A DNA stretch of 64,000 bases from Streptomyces pluripotens (GTDB taxonomy: Bacteria; Actinomycetota; Actinomycetes; Streptomycetales; Streptomycetaceae). Under the pieces are notes generated by a model that worked only from the letters and a program-made list of their open reading frames with translations, was not told the origin of the DNA and searched no databases. The position numbers and the translations under genes were made by a program. Positions 17,710 to 27,322 of the stretch are shown piece after piece (the first letter of the stretch is position 1; each line of letters opens with the position of its first letter). The stretch spans positions 2,790,001-2,854,000 of the forward strand of contig NZ_CP021080.1 of assembly GCF_000802245.2 (NCBI RefSeq). Reading direction: 5' to 3'.

Positions 17710-18651
17710 TCAGGAGCTGACGCCGGTACCGGCGCCGGTGCCGCCCGACATGGCGCCACCGGACTTGAGCAGGTCCGTGAAGTCCTTGGTGTCATTGGCC
17801 GGGGGCGCCTGGGTGGTGACCTTCACGCCGTAGTCGCTGTAGTAGGTCGTGTTGGTCATGGCGCCCTTGGGCGTGTCAGCCTTCTCGGCCTTCTTGATCA
17901 GCAGATTCTGGTCGTTGATCCAGATATCGACGGTGTCGGTGGTGACGCCGGCCTGGCTCAGCTGCTGCTTGAGGGCAGCGAGCTGGTCAGCGCTGAGGTT
18001 ACTGGTCTTGCCCGCGAGGTCGGCGAGGTTCACGGTGCCCGAGTAGTGCGTGGTGCGGACGCCGGTGACGGTCTCCTCGCCGACCTTCTTGAGGTCGTGG
18101 GAGGCGAGCAGCATCCTCACGGACTGGTTGGGCGTGGCGTTCTGAAGCTGGTCCTTCATGTACGAACCGGAGGCGCCGCCGAGCTTGGCGAGGTCGTCGT
18201 AGGCGTACTTGACCCAGTGCTTGCCGCCCATCTGCCGGGCGGTCGTGTCGCCCATGCGTACGTACGCCGCGTCCGACAGGTAGCGGGCCTCCATCGTCGA
18301 GGTACCGAGCTTCTTCATCGCCTCGGCCATCTGCCCGCCGGTGTAGGACATGGTGAGATTGCCCTTGAGACCGTGGCTCCAGTTGACGGCGCCCTTCGCG
18401 GTCACCGTCATGACGTCGCCGATCGACATCGTGGTGCGCACCTTGGCCGAGTCGGCCTTGTTGGTGGACTGCTCGGCCGAGCGCAGGGCGGCGATGGGGC
18501 TGACGTGGATCACGCTCTTGCCGGCCGCCTTGTCGTCCTTCCCGGTCTTCCCGGTCTTCCCCGTGTCCGACGAGCCGCAAGCGGCGACTCCCGACAGTGC
18601 GGTGGCCACCGCGATCGAGAGGGCCACCCGGCGCGCGGTCGTGCTCTTCAT
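17710..18651 (-). CDS. lipoprotein, LppX/LprAFG-like
   Basis: A 313-residue secreted lipoprotein. It has a signal peptide (MKSTTARRVALSIAVATALS) ending in a lipobox GVAAC, with the lipidated cysteine at about residue 25, then a flexible GSSDTGKTGKTGKDDK linker. The body (TMSIGDVMTVTAKGAVNW, MSYTGGQMAEAM, EARYLSDAAYVRMG, WINDQNLLIKKAE) has the beta-strand pattern of the mycobacterial LppX/LprG type fold that binds lipids; this is a resemblance, not proof. The tail is glycine-rich. It sits between rplA and rplJ, an unusual intruder in a ribosomal block, but has its own spacing on both sides. Confidence 0.8.
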   Translation of the reverse strand: MKSTTARRVALSIAVATALSGVAACGSSDTGKTGKTGKDDKAAGKSVIHVSPIAALRSAEQSTNKADSAKVRTTMSIGDVMTVTAKGAVNWSHGLKGNLTMSYTGGQMAEAMKKLGTSTMEARYLSDAAYVRMGDTTARQMGGKHWVKYAYDDLAKLGGASGSYMKDQLQNATPNQSVRMLLASHDLKKVGEETVTGVRTTHYSGTVNLADLAGKTSNLSADQLAALKQQLSQAGVTTDTVDIWINDQNLLIKKAEKADTPKGAMTNTTYYSDYGVKVTTQAPPANDTKDFTDLLKSGGAMSGGTGAGTGVSS

Positions 18652-18744
18652 CTGTTCCCACCCCTATGCATGTCGCGTGCCTGCACCGTAGCGCAGGCCA
18701 CTGACAGCCTTCCGAAAGGTCGTACAAAGACAGGTCGTACGGAA

Positions 18745-18788
18745 AAAGGACGGGCCCCGCACCTGGAAGGTTGCGGGGCCCGTCCTTT
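18745..18788 (-). terminator. intrinsic terminator after rplA
   Basis: A perfect ~17-bp stem (AAAGGACGGGCCCCGCA with its complement, 18745-18761 and 18772-18788) with a 10-nt loop, followed on the minus strand by a T-rich tail. It ends the rplKA transcript. Confidence 0.92.
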
Positions 18789-18853
18789 GCTTACACGTCC
18801 GTTACACGGCTGCTTGCGCCTCCGTGGTACGGCGGCCGGAAGGAGCGAGAGGC

Positions 18854-19579
18854 TCAGACGGCGGCCGGGTCCTCCTCGACGAGGAGGTTGCGGGTGCGGT
18901 TCGGGTCGACCGGGACGCCGGGGCCCATCGTGGTGGTGATGGCGGCCTTCTTGATGTAGCGGCCCTTGGCGGCGGACGGCTTCAGGCGGAGGATCTCCTC
19001 CAGCGCCGCGCCGTAGTTCTCCACCAGCTTGCTGTCGTCGAACGACACCTTGCCGATGATGAAGTGGAGGTTCGAGTGCTTGTCGACGCGGAACTCGATC
19101 TTGCCGCCCTTGATCTCGGTGACGGCCTTGACCACGTCGGGGGTGACGGTGCCGGTCTTCGGGTTCGGCATCAGACCACGCGGGCCGAGGACGCGGCCGA
19201 GACGGCCGACCTTGCCCATGAGGTCCGGGGTGGCGACGACGGCGTCGAAGTCCAGACGGCCCTTCGCCACCTCGTCGATCAGCTCGTCGGCACCGACGAT
19301 GTCGGCGCCCGCGGCACGCGCGGCCTCGGCACGGTCACCGGTCGCGAAGACCAGGACCCGGGCGGTCTTGCCGGTGCCGTGCGGAAGGTTCACGGTGCCA
19401 CGGACCATCTGGTCGGCCTTGCGCGGGTCGACACCCAGACGGAAAGCGACCTCGACGGTGCCGTCGAACTTGGTCGTGGAGGTCTCCTTGGCGAGACGCA
19501 CGGCTTCGAGCGGGGCGTACAGCTTCTCCCGGTCGACCTTGGCGTCCGCAGCGCGGAGAGCCTTGCTGCGCTTGCTCAC
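18854..19579 (-). CDS. rplA: 50S ribosomal protein L1
   Basis: The 241-residue L1-stalk protein binds 23S rRNA, helps E-site tRNA release, and represses rplKA translation in many bacteria. It starts at GTG ([19 protein letters not shown]) behind AGGAG; earlier in-frame codons lack similarity. Conserved segments include [35 protein letters not shown] and the C-terminal [17 protein letters not shown]. It is 103 bp after rplK in the same transcript. Confidence 0.98.
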   Translation of the reverse strand: MSKRSKALRAADAKVDREKLYAPLEAVRLAKETSTTKFDGTVEVAFRLGVDPRKADQMVRGTVNLPHGTGKTARVLVFATGDRAEAARAAGADIVGADELIDEVAKGRLDFDAVVATPDLMGKVGRLGRVLGPRGLMPNPKTGTVTPDVVKAVTEIKGGKIEFRVDKHSNLHFIIGKVSFDDSKLVENYGAALEEILRLKPSAAKGRYIKKAAITTTMGPGVPVDPNRTRNLLVEEDPAAV

Positions 19580-19682
19580 AACTTGCTCCTGTGTGTTCTG
19601 AAAGGAGTCGTGGTCCTTGGGCCGAGCAGGCCCTGCCACGTGCGGCCGGCTACGGCAGGCCGCATGACTGCTGGGGGTGGGT

Positions 19683-20117
19683 TCAGCCCTCGACCGTGAC
19701 GCCCATGGAGCGCGCGGTGCCGGCGATGATCTTCGACGCCGCGTCCAGGTCGTTCGCGTTGAGGTCGGGCATCTTGGTCTGGGCGATCTCGCGGACCTGC
19801 GCCTCGGTGATCTTGGCGACCTTGGTCTTGTGCGGCTCGCCGGAGCCCTTCTCGATGCCCGCGGCCTTGAGGATCATCTTCGCGGCCGGCGGCGTCTTGG
19901 TGACGAAGGTGAAGGAACGGTCCTCGTAGACCGTGATCTCCACCGGGATGACCCAACCGCGCTGCGACTCGGTCGCGGCGTTGTAGGCCTTGCAGAACTC
20001 CATGATGTTGACGCCGTGCTGACCCAGCGCCGGGCCGACCGGCGGAGCCGGGTTGGCGGCACCGGCCTGGATCTGGAGCTTGATGAGCCCCGTGACCTTC
20101 TTCTTCTTGGGAGGCAT
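19683..20117 (-). CDS. rplK: 50S ribosomal protein L11
   Basis: The 144-residue GTPase-centre protein starts [19 protein letters not shown]. The N-terminal proline-rich loop [17 protein letters not shown], which contacts thiostrepton-type antibiotics together with 23S rRNA, is intact. The C-terminal rRNA-binding domain ends in MGVTVEG. ATG at 20117 is preceded by GGAGAG. First gene of rplKA, about 75 bp from a candidate promoter. Confidence 0.98.
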   Translation of the reverse strand: MPPKKKKVTGLIKLQIQAGAANPAPPVGPALGQHGVNIMEFCKAYNAATESQRGWVIPVEITVYEDRSFTFVTKTPPAAKMILKAAGIEKGSGEPHKTKVAKITEAQVREIAQTKMPDLNANDLDAASKIIAGTARSMGVTVEG

Positions 20118-20197
20118 GCTCTCTCCGGGTCCTTGCTGAGAGGTTGAGTACCGTCCGCGGCCTCGACCTGCCCCCTCGGGGGCAAGATCGCGCAGAT

Positions 20198-20227
20198 GGC
20201 ATACCGCACAACGATAGCCGCTGTCAC
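20198..20227 (-). promoter_or_regulatory. candidate rplKA promoter
   Basis: GTGACA (20222-20227) and TATGCC (20198-20203) on the minus strand are 18 bp apart. The start site would be near 20191, giving a leader of about 74 nt that contains a small hairpin (TGCCCCC/GGGGGCA, 20169-20184). Confidence 0.5.
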
Positions 20228-20740
20228 CTCTGGAGGAGAAATCGCCCAGGTCAGGTGGTCTGCACAGGGCCTTCGGATGCGTCTCGGACCCGCCGTGCGC
20301 AAGCCGGTCCGGCCGGCCCGAACGGCACCGTGCCGGCCAGCGGGACGTGGGCGGCGCGGTGTTCTCCGCACGGCGCCGGGCGGGTGTCCGGCGGGGGCAC
20401 CACCGGGGGCACCGCCGCTGGCACAGCGGGCTCAAACCGGGGGACCTCGCCCGGTCACCAGGTGAACCAGCCGGGGGTGGCCGTGTACACCGCCAGGTCG
20501 CCGCAGGCCTTCTCGTCGAAGCCCGCAGTCGCGATCTTCGGCGCTCGCTGTTCGCCGAAACGCCGATCGGCCGATGTACCCGTCATGCCTCCCCGAAGGG
20601 CCGGCGATTGCCGGAGCGTGCTGGGCCACGGGTGAGGCGTCACCCCGGCCGGGGCCCCGAACGGAGCCGGGGGCGCCACCACGGGTCACCGCTCGTGCAG
20701 GGACTCGACCGTCCGGCCCGGTGGACGGCCTCCGGCACGC
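20228..20740. other. intergenic region between nusG and rplK
   Basis: About 510 bp between the nusG terminator and the rplK promoter. Open frames here are arginine/proline-rich without ribosome sites. I see no gene. Confidence 0.5.
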
Positions 20741-20786
20741 GGATGAGCCTCTGCCCAACGGGATACCGCTGGGCAGAGGCTCATCC
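20741..20786 (-). terminator. intrinsic terminator after nusG
   Basis: A perfect 17-bp stem (20741-20757 with 20770-20786, GGATGAGCCTCTGCCCA and its complement) with a 12-nt loop, 15 bp past the nusG stop. Confidence 0.93.
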
Positions 20787-20800
20787 GGACGATCGTGAAG

Positions 20801-21655
20801 CTAGTTCTTCTGGATCTGGTCGAAGGACAGCTCGACCGGCGTCTCGCGGCCGAAGATCTCGACCAGGCCCTTGACCTTCTTGGAGTCGGGGTTGATCTCG
20901 TTGATGGTCGCCTGGAGCGTGGCGAACGGGCCGTCGGTGACGGTGACCGAGTCGCCGACCTCGAAGTCCAGCACCTGGACCTCGACCTTGCGCTGCGGGG
21001 CGGGCTTGCCCTCCGCCTCGGCGGCCTCGCGGGCAGCCTTCTCCTCGGCCTCCGGGGCGAGCATCTTGACGATCTCGTCCAGGGTCAGCGGGTACGGGTC
21101 GTAGGCGTTGCCGACGAAGCCGGTGACGCCTGGGGTGTTGCGGACGACACCCCAGGACTCGTTCGTCAGGTCCATGCGGACCAGGACGTAGCCCGGCAGC
21201 TTGTTCTGCTTGATCGTCTTACGGTCGCCGTTCTTGATCTGGACGACCTCTTCCTGCGGCACCTCGGCCTGGAAGATGTAGTCCTCGACGTTCAGCGAGA
21301 CGGCGCGCTGCTCCAGGTTGGTCTTCACGCGGTTCTCGTAACCGGCGTACGTGTGGATGACGTACCACTCGCCGGGCAGGGTGCGCAGTTCCTCGCGCAG
21401 CGCCTGGATCGGGTCGATGGGCTCGGCAGGCTCTGCCTGGGCGGTCTCCGCGTCGACGTCCGCGACGGCGGCTTCCGCGTCGCCCTCGTCCTCGACGTGC
21501 AGAGCGGCCTCCTCGGCCGGCTCGCCCGACTCGGCCTCGGCAGCCTCGAACTCGTCCTGCTCGTCCGCGCCCTCGACGATGTCGAGCTCGTCGTCCACCG
21601 TCTCGGCGGCATTCTCGCGAGGCTCGGTGGCGTCGTTCAGGTTCGGATCAGACAC
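20801..21655 (-). CDS. nusG: transcription termination/antitermination factor NusG
   Basis: A 284-residue NusG that binds RNA polymerase beta' and links it to Rho or the ribosome. The first ~95 residues are an acidic alanine/glutamate-rich extension typical of actinomycetes; the NGN domain begins at [17 protein letters not shown], and the C-terminal KOW domain contains [15 protein letters not shown] and [17 protein letters not shown] start (VSDPNLND). It follows secE by 80 bp. Confidence 0.97.
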   Translation of the reverse strand: MSDPNLNDATEPRENAAETVDDELDIVEGADEQDEFEAAEAESGEPAEEAALHVEDEGDAEAAVADVDAETAQAEPAEPIDPIQALREELRTLPGEWYVIHTYAGYENRVKTNLEQRAVSLNVEDYIFQAEVPQEEVVQIKNGDRKTIKQNKLPGYVLVRMDLTNESWGVVRNTPGVTGFVGNAYDPYPLTLDEIVKMLAPEAEEKAAREAAEAEGKPAPQRKVEVQVLDFEVGDSVTVTDGPFATLQATINEINPDSKKVKGLVEIFGRETPVELSFDQIQKN

Positions 21656-21735
21656 GGTGGCTGCTTCTTCCTGGATACATAGAGGTGGAACATGCGAAAA
21701 CGGGCGCCGGTACCACGGCGCCCTTCGCTCTCGGC

Positions 21736-22023
21736 TCAGCCGAAGACGTACTTGGCCGCGTGGTTGAGCCCATAGTCAATCACGGTCACCAGGGCGATCA
21801 TGATGGCGACGAAGAAGATCACCACAGTGGTGTACGACGTCAGCTGATTGCGCGTCGGCCAGACGACCTTGCGGAGCTCCGCGACGATTTGGCGGTAGAA
21901 GGTGGCGAGGCGCTTGAGCGGACCCTTCTTGGCCCGCTTGCCGCCCTTGCGGGCCTTCTTCTTGCCCTCGGCCACTTCGTCCTGGGCATCAGGCGTATCG
22001 ATGGAGCCCACGGCGTCCGTCAT
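21736..22023 (-). CDS. secE: preprotein translocase subunit SecE
   Basis: A 95-residue inner membrane component of the SecYEG channel. A charged cytoplasmic N-terminus ([16 protein letters not shown]) precedes the conserved amphipathic segment [18 protein letters not shown] and a single transmembrane helix ([22 protein letters not shown]), the short single-helix actinobacterial form. ATG at 22023. It lies between tRNA-Trp and nusG in the widely conserved trpT-secE-nusG order. Confidence 0.96.
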   Translation of the reverse strand: MTDAVGSIDTPDAQDEVAEGKKKARKGGKRAKKGPLKRLATFYRQIVAELRKVVWPTRNQLTSYTTVVIFFVAIMIALVTVIDYGLNHAAKYVFG

Positions 22024-22129
22024 TGTCCTCACCTGATCCCGGGTCGTGGCCGTGCCGCGCCCGGTTTCTGAGCCGCACGGCGGTGCAATGCTGTACGTAC
22101 ATGCGCACACATCCTGGCGGTGTGTGTAG

Positions 22130-22202
22130 CAGGGCCGGAGGGACTTGAACCCCCAACCGCTGGTTTTGGAGACCAGTGCTCTACCAATTGAGCTACGACC
22201 CT
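22130..22202 (-). tRNA. tRNA-Trp (CCA anticodon)
   Basis: A 73-nt cloverleaf with acceptor AGGGTCG/CGGCCCT (one G-T pair), anticodon loop CTCCAAA read as CCA, T-loop TTCAAGT and discriminator G. The 3' CCA is not encoded. Confidence 0.96.
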
Positions 22203-22718
22203 TTGTGTGCCCCCCAACGTACCGCATCCGGCCGGGTGCTCGGTGTACACCGTCTCGAGAGCGGCTGCTGAAGGCCAACGAGGTGAGAGTGTACGTGGTC
22301 CAGGGCCCGGCGTCGAACGGAATGCGCCCATGCGGTGCCTCGCAACGGAAGATCGACGGCGGAACACCCGAAGATCGACCACGTCGACGGCCAGGTCCGG
22401 ACATCCGTTCCCGTCCCCCTCCCGCGGGACCGCCTTCCCCCTCCGTCCGACGCCGGTCCGGGCACCCGAGGCTGCCGCCCCGCGCGCTCCTCGCCGCGGC
22501 CGATCCACGGCAGCCGGGCCGCGTCCGACCTGGTCGGGGCCGGGACGGGCAGCCGGACGCACACCCGGCGACCGCGCTGACGCCCGCCCGCCGGCCCCGG
22601 CCGGAGCCGTGTCCGGGACGGGCCGTTCACGCCACCGAGGGCCCGCGGGCCCGCCAGGTCGGTCCTCCTGAGTGAAACCGGCGTGCCGGGCGCGTTTCCG
22701 GTCTGGAACGATGGGCCC
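22203..22718. other. intergenic region between tRNA-Trp and aspC
   Basis: About 515 bp separating the divergent tRNA-Trp/secE and aspC units. Very GC-rich; open frames are low-complexity arginine/proline/glycine. It must hold promoters for both directions but I could not place them. Confidence 0.4.
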
Positions 22719-23945
22719 ATGAGCGCTGCAACCACACCCACCGAGCGCCGGGTCTCCGCCCGAATCGGCGCGATCTCCGAGTCCGCCACCCTCGCCGTGG
22801 ACGCCAAGGCCAAGGCCCTGAAGGCCGCCGGACGTCCGGTGATCGGCTTCGGCGCCGGTGAGCCCGACTTCCCGACTCCGGGCTACATCGTCGAGGCGGC
22901 CGTCGAAGCCTGCAGGAACCCCAAGTACCACCGCTACACACCGGCCGGCGGCCTGCCCGAGCTGAAGACCGCGATCGCCGCGAAGACGCTGCGCGACTCC
23001 GGCTGGGAGCCCGACGTCTCGCAGATCCTCGTCACCAACGGCGGCAAGCAAGCCATCTACGAGGCCTTCGCGGCGATCCTGGACCCGGGCGACGAGGTCA
23101 TCGTCCCGGCGCCGTACTGGACGACCTACCCGGAGTCGATCCGCCTCGCGGGCGGCGTCCCGGTGCCGGTCGTCGCGGACGAGACGACCGGCTACCGGGT
23201 GACCGTGGAGCAGTTGGAGGCGGCACGCACGGAGAAGACCAAGGTCGTCCTCTTCGTCTCCCCCTCCAACCCGACCGGCGCGGTGTACTCCGAGGCCGAG
23301 ACCGAAGCGATCGGCCGCTGGGCCGTCGAGCACGACCTGTGGGTGCTCACCGACGAGATCTACGAGCACCTGGTCTACGGCGACGCGGTGTCCGTGTCCC
23401 TGCCGGCGCTCCTGCCCGAGCTGCGCGACAAGTGCATCGTGGTCAACGGCGTGGCGAAGACGTATGCCATGACCGGCTGGCGGGTGGGCTGGGTGATCGG
23501 CCCGAAGGACGTCGTGAAGGCCGCGACCAACCTGCAGTCGCACGCCACCTCGAACGTCTCCAACGTGGCCCAGGTGGCCGCCCTGGCGGCGGTCTCCGGT
23601 GACCTGGCAGCCGTGGCGAAGATGCGCGAGGCCTTCGACCGGCGCCGCCGGACCATCGTGCGGATGCTCAACGAGATCGACGGGGTGGTCTGCCCGGAGC
23701 CCGAGGGGGCCTTCTACGCCTACCCGTCGGTCAAGGCCCTGATCGGCAAGGAGATCCGCGGCAAGCGCCCGCAGAGCACGGTCGAGCTGGCCGCGTTGAT
23801 CCTGGAGGAGGCCGAGGTCGCCGTGGTCCCGGGCGAGGCCTTCGGCACGCCGGGCTACCTGCGGCTGTCCTACGCCCTCGGTGACGAGGACCTGGTCGAG
23901 GGCGTGAGCCGGATGCAGAAGCTGCTCGCGGAAGCACGGGACTAA
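22719..23945 (+). CDS. aspC: aspartate aminotransferase (class I/II, PLP)
   Basis: A 408-residue fold-type I aminotransferase exchanging the amino group between aspartate and 2-oxoglutarate. It has [15 protein letters not shown] near the N-terminus, the [15 protein letters not shown] loop, [20 protein letters not shown] with the PLP-contact asparagine, and [16 protein letters not shown] with the Schiff-base lysine. The C-terminal LRLSYAL holds the substrate arginine. The ATG at 22719 is chosen because the family starts at [12 protein letters not shown]; an earlier in-frame start adds unrelated residues. It stands alone, followed by a perfect palindrome terminator. Confidence 0.93.
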   Translation: MSAATTPTERRVSARIGAISESATLAVDAKAKALKAAGRPVIGFGAGEPDFPTPGYIVEAAVEACRNPKYHRYTPAGGLPELKTAIAAKTLRDSGWEPDVSQILVTNGGKQAIYEAFAAILDPGDEVIVPAPYWTTYPESIRLAGGVPVPVVADETTGYRVTVEQLEAARTEKTKVVLFVSPSNPTGAVYSEAETEAIGRWAVEHDLWVLTDEIYEHLVYGDAVSVSLPALLPELRDKCIVVNGVAKTYAMTGWRVGWVIGPKDVVKAATNLQSHATSNVSNVAQVAALAAVSGDLAAVAKMREAFDRRRRTIVRMLNEIDGVVCPEPEGAFYAYPSVKALIGKEIRGKRPQSTVELAALILEEAEVAVVPGEAFGTPGYLRLSYALGDEDLVEGVSRMQKLLAEARD

Positions 23946-23980
23946 CCCCCTCCCCCGCACCAACCTTTCAGTCTTTCCGG

Positions 23981-24014
23981 ACAAAGTACCTGGGAACGTT
24001 CCCAGGTACTTTGT
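23981..24014 (+). terminator. 34-bp perfect palindrome, aspC terminator
   Basis: A fully symmetric sequence (ACAAAGTACCTGGGAA then CG then its complement) followed by TTCTTT, 36 bp past the aspC stop. In RNA it forms a 15-16-bp stem with almost no loop. Confidence 0.85.
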
Positions 24015-24087
24015 TTCTTTGTGCGGGCGGGAGCACGAACGTGGAAACGGCTACCGGACCAGCGGGTGCGTGCGGCAGGATCCTGGG

Positions 24088-25119
24088 ATGGAGCGTGTAC
24101 GTGATCTCTCTGAGCTTCCGAAAGCCCATCTGCACCTGCACTTCACCGGCTCGATGCGACCGGACACCCTGCTGGAGCTGGCCGACAAGTACGGCGTACG
24201 CCTGCCCGACGCGCTGACAGAGGCCCTGACCAGTGGCGAACCACCGAAGCTGCGGGCGACGGACGAGCGGGGCTGGTTCCGTTTCCAGCGCCTGTACGAC
24301 GCGGCACGTTCCTGCCTGCGCGCGCCCGAGGACATCCGGCGCCTGGTCCGGGAAGCCGCCGAGGAAGACGTCCGGGACGGTTCCGGCTGGCTGGAGATCC
24401 AGGTGGACCCGACGTCGTACGCGCCCCGGCTGGGCGGCTTGATCCCGGCGCTGGAGATCATCCTGGACGCGGTGGACACGGCCTCCCGGGAGACGGGCCT
24501 GGGGATGCGCGTCCTGGTCGCCGCCAACCGCATGAAACACCCGCTGGACGCGCGCACGCTGGCCCGGCTGGCGGTGCGGTACGCGGACCGGGGCGTAGTC
24601 GGCTTCGGGCTGTCCAACGACGAACGGCGGGGCATGGCCCGGGACTTCGACCGCGCCTTCCACATCGCCCGGGAGGGCGGCCTGCTGGCGGCGCCGCACG
24701 GCGGCGAGCTGACCGGCCCGGTGTCAGTGCGGGACTGCCTGGACGACCTGCACGCCAGCCGCATCGGCCACGGCGTGCGGGCGGCGGAGGACCCGGGACT
24801 GCTGCGGCAGCTCGCCGACCGGGGCGTGACCTGCGAAGTGTGCCCGGCGTCGAACGTGGCGCTCGGCGTCTACGACAAACCGGAGGACGTACCCCTGCGC
24901 ACCCTGTTCGAGGCGGGTGTCCCGATGGCGCTGGGGGCCGACGACCCCTTGCTCTTCGGCTCGCGGCTGGCGGCGCAGTACGAGATCGCGCGCCGCCACC
25001 ACGGCTTCACGGACGAGCAGCTGGCAGAGCTGGCACGGCAGTCGATCCGCGCCTGTGCCGCAGCGGACGACGTACGGGCCAAGCTGCTGTCGGGCGTGGA
25101 CGACTGGCTGGCCGGCTGA
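24088..25119 (+). CDS. add: adenosine deaminase
   Basis: A 343-residue zinc amidohydrolase converting adenosine (or deoxyadenosine) to inosine. The N-terminal PKAHLHLHFTGSMRP has the HxH metal motif; GGELTGP (H/E of the active site), RIGHGVRAAEDP and CPASNVAL follow, and GADDPLLF carries the metal-binding aspartate. I chose ATG 24088 (MERVRDLSELPKAH); an upstream extension lacks similarity. Members of this family with similar sequence can also act on other N6-substituted adenines. It ends head-to-head with the convergent DsbA-like gene. Confidence 0.88.
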   Translation: MERVRDLSELPKAHLHLHFTGSMRPDTLLELADKYGVRLPDALTEALTSGEPPKLRATDERGWFRFQRLYDAARSCLRAPEDIRRLVREAAEEDVRDGSGWLEIQVDPTSYAPRLGGLIPALEIILDAVDTASRETGLGMRVLVAANRMKHPLDARTLARLAVRYADRGVVGFGLSNDERRGMARDFDRAFHIAREGGLLAAPHGGELTGPVSVRDCLDDLHASRIGHGVRAAEDPGLLRQLADRGVTCEVCPASNVALGVYDKPEDVPLRTLFEAGVPMALGADDPLLFGSRLAAQYEIARRHHGFTDEQLAELARQSIRACAAADDVRAKLLSGVDDWLAG

Positions 25120-25144
25120 CGGCCGCGCCGGGCGCCGCCGTCAG
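25116..25144. terminator. shared hairpin between convergent genes
   Basis: CTGACGGC (25116-25123) pairs with GCCGTCAG (25137-25144) and spans the stop codons of add and the DsbA-like gene, so it could end both transcripts. Confidence 0.45.
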
Positions 25145-25860
25145 GAATGGGCCGTGAGGAGGATGACCTGGGGCAGTGTGTCCTTGTCGAACAGACTGCT
25201 GAACTGCCCCTGGCCGACGATCCGGCCGTTGACCTTCATGGTCGGCGTGCCCGGCGCTCCGGAACTCTGGTACGCCTTCTGCGAGGCGGTCGCGTAGTCG
25301 CGGTACTTCATGCCCTTGACCGCGGCGTCGAACTTCTCGCTGCGCAGGCCCTTCACCTTCGAGGCCATGCGGAGCAGGAATGCGTCGGTGTAGCCGTCGG
25401 TGGTCTCCTCGGGCTGGTGGGCGAAGAGCACCTCGTGGTACTCGGTGAACTTCCCTGCGTCCAGTGCGGCCCGCAGGGCGTTGGCGGCTTTCTCCGAGCC
25501 CTGCCCACTGAGCCGGCCGTCGAGGAACGTGGCCAACGTGTACTCGACGCGGACCGCGCCGCTCAGCGTCAGCTCGCGCAGAGCTTCGCCGCCGCCCCCC
25601 GTCTCGAACTCCTTGCAGACCGGACAGCGCATGTCCTCGAAGAGACGGACCACGGTCTTCGCACGCGGGGAACCCACCCGGATGGTGGTGCCGTCGGGCG
25701 CGATCGACTCCGGCAGCTGGTGGACGTCCGAGTACATCCGTGCCGAAGCACTCTTGCCGGCGGTGTCGGCGGCAGGCCGGCCACACCCCGTGACGAGCAT
25801 CCCCGCCGTGATCGCCGCGGCCACGACAGCGCCCGTACGGCGGCTCCGTCCCCCTCGCAT
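25141..25860 (-). CDS. DsbA-family thioredoxin-fold lipoprotein
   Basis: A 239-residue exported protein with a lipobox (MLVTGC, cysteine at about residue 26) after an arginine-rich signal peptide. The thioredoxin fold follows: VVRLFEDMRCPVCKEFE carries the CPVC active site, and SGAPGTPTMKVNGRIV is the cis-proline loop. Probably a membrane-anchored thiol oxidoreductase that forms or shuffles disulfides in exported proteins; the partner is unknown. ATG 25860 gives a proper signal peptide; a longer frame to 25953 does not. Confidence 0.85.
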   Translation of the reverse strand: MRGGRSRRTGAVVAAAITAGMLVTGCGRPAADTAGKSASARMYSDVHQLPESIAPDGTTIRVGSPRAKTVVRLFEDMRCPVCKEFETGGGGEALRELTLSGAVRVEYTLATFLDGRLSGQGSEKAANALRAALDAGKFTEYHEVLFAHQPEETTDGYTDAFLLRMASKVKGLRSEKFDAAVKGMKYRDYATASQKAYQSSGAPGTPTMKVNGRIVGQGQFSSLFDKDTLPQVILLTAHS

Positions 25861-25997
25861 CGGGTTTCCCTCCCCTGAGACAACAGGAGCCGAGCCTATG
25901 CGATCACCGTGAAGGCACTCCAACCGTGTCCCGGGCAGGTGCGGCAGCCACACGGGAGGGTTCCACCGCAGACCGGGAGCGGCGGTGCGGGGCTCTG

Positions 25998-27053
25998 CTA
26001 CAGGCTGACGCCCACCGTGACCGGCTCGTTGACCAGGGTGATGCCGAAGGCCTCACGGACCCCGGCGACCACCTCGCGGGCCAGGGCCAGCAGATCCTCG
26101 GTGCCGGCGCCGCCCCGGTTGGTGAGCGCGAGCGTGTGCTTGGTGGAGATGCGGGCGGGCCCGGTGCCGTAGCCCTTGGTGAAACCCGCCTTGTCGATCA
26201 GCCAGGCGGCTGAGGTCTTCGTACGGCCCTCGCCCGCCGGGTAGGCGGGCGGCTCGGCGCCCGCCCCGAGCCGTTCGCGCACGCACGCGCGGAAGGCGGC
26301 GAACTGTTCCTCGGTGAGGATGGGGTTGGTGAAGAAGGACCCCGCCGACCAGGTGTCGTGGTCCTCGGGGTCGAGAACCATGCCCTTGCCCGCGCGCAGC
26401 TTGAGCACGGTCTCGCGGGCATCGGCCAGCGGCACCCGGTCGCCGGGTTCGACGCCGAGGGCGCGGGCCGCTTCGGCGTACTTGACGGGTGCGGACAGCC
26501 CGCCCGCGTCCTCCAACTCGAAGCGGACGCGGAGCACTACGTAGCGCTCGGGGTCGGACTTGAAGAGACTGTGGCGGTACGCGAACGCGCACTCCCCGTT
26601 CGTCAGGGTGACGGTCTCGCCGGACCGCCGGTCGTAGGCGATGACCTCGGTGATGGTCGAGGAGACCTCCTGACCGTAGGCGCCCACGTTCTGGATCGGC
26701 GTGGCACCCGCGGAACCGGGGATGCCCGCAAGGCACTCGACCCCGGCGAGCCCTGCCTCGACGGCGCGGGCGACGGCATCCGTCCACACCTCGCCGGCCG
26801 CCAGCTCCAGCGTCGTGCCGCTCAGTCCGACACCGCGCGTAGCGATGCGCAGGGCAGTGCCGTCGAAGCCGTCGTCACCGATGACCAGGTTCGATCCGCC
26901 GCCGATGATCAGCAGCGGCGTGCCGCTGTGGTCGGCCTCTCGGACCGCGGCAATCACCTCGGCGTCGGTGGATGCGGTGACCAGCCGCTGCGCGGGACCG
27001 CCCAGGCGGAAGGTGGTCAGCGGGGCAAGGGGAGCGTCGTGGAGTACCTGCAC
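25998..27053 (-). CDS. murB: UDP-N-acetylmuramate dehydrogenase
   Basis: A 351-residue FAD enzyme that reduces UDP-GlcNAc-enolpyruvate to UDP-MurNAc in peptidoglycan synthesis. The FAD-binding part has LTTFRLGGPAQRL, LLIIGGGSNLVIGDDG and GIPGSAGATPIQNVGAYGQE; the substrate part has AYRHSLFKSD, SAGSFFTNP (the active-site serine region) and AAWLIDKAGFTKG. The GTG start (VQVLHDAPLAPLTT) fixes the family-length N-terminus; the very long upstream frame is an artefact of the G-rich repeat. It is separated from the efflux pump by a strong terminator. Confidence 0.95.
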   Translation of the reverse strand: MQVLHDAPLAPLTTFRLGGPAQRLVTASTDAEVIAAVREADHSGTPLLIIGGGSNLVIGDDGFDGTALRIATRGVGLSGTTLELAAGEVWTDAVARAVEAGLAGVECLAGIPGSAGATPIQNVGAYGQEVSSTITEVIAYDRRSGETVTLTNGECAFAYRHSLFKSDPERYVVLRVRFELEDAGGLSAPVKYAEAARALGVEPGDRVPLADARETVLKLRAGKGMVLDPEDHDTWSAGSFFTNPILTEEQFAAFRACVRERLGAGAEPPAYPAGEGRTKTSAAWLIDKAGFTKGYGTGPARISTKHTLALTNRGGAGTEDLLALAREVVAGVREAFGITLVNEPVTVGVSL

Positions 27054-27198
27054 GGGCCCAAGACTACGAGACGGCTCAGGCAGCGCCGTCCGCCTGCCGT
27101 GCCCGCGGGCCGACACTGCCGGCCGTCCCGCGGCGGTGGTCCTGCGGTGATCCTGCCGTGGCCCGCGTGCGGGTGCGGGACGCAGCGGAACACACGGG

Positions 27199-27237
27199 CC
27201 CACGGCCCGCCGGTCGCGTCGACCGGCGGGCCGTGGG
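27199..27237 (-). terminator. intrinsic terminator after the DHA2 pump
   Basis: A perfect 17-bp stem (27199-27215 with 27221-27237, CCCACGGCCCGCCGGTC and complement) with a GCGTC loop. It lies on the minus strand downstream of the MFS gene and ahead of murB. Confidence 0.85.
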
Positions 27238-27238
27238 T

Positions 27239-27322
27239 GGTGGATGGTGGATGGTGGGCGGTGGATGGTGGGCGGTGGGCGGTGGGCGGTGGGTGGTGGG
27301 CGGTGGGTGGTGGGCGGTGGGT
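27239..27322. repeat. 12 tandem GGTGG(A/G)(T/C) heptamers
   Basis: Twelve uninterrupted 7-bp units (variants GGTGGAT, GGTGGGC, GGTGGGT) with regular G-runs, lying between the efflux pump stop codon and its terminator. The plus-strand G-runs could form G-quadruplex structures. Not coding in any supported frame. Confidence 0.95.

Noticed and set aside
27239..27322. CRISPR array
   Set aside because: The heptamer array has no spacers between the units; it is a simple tandem repeat. No cas genes are visible.
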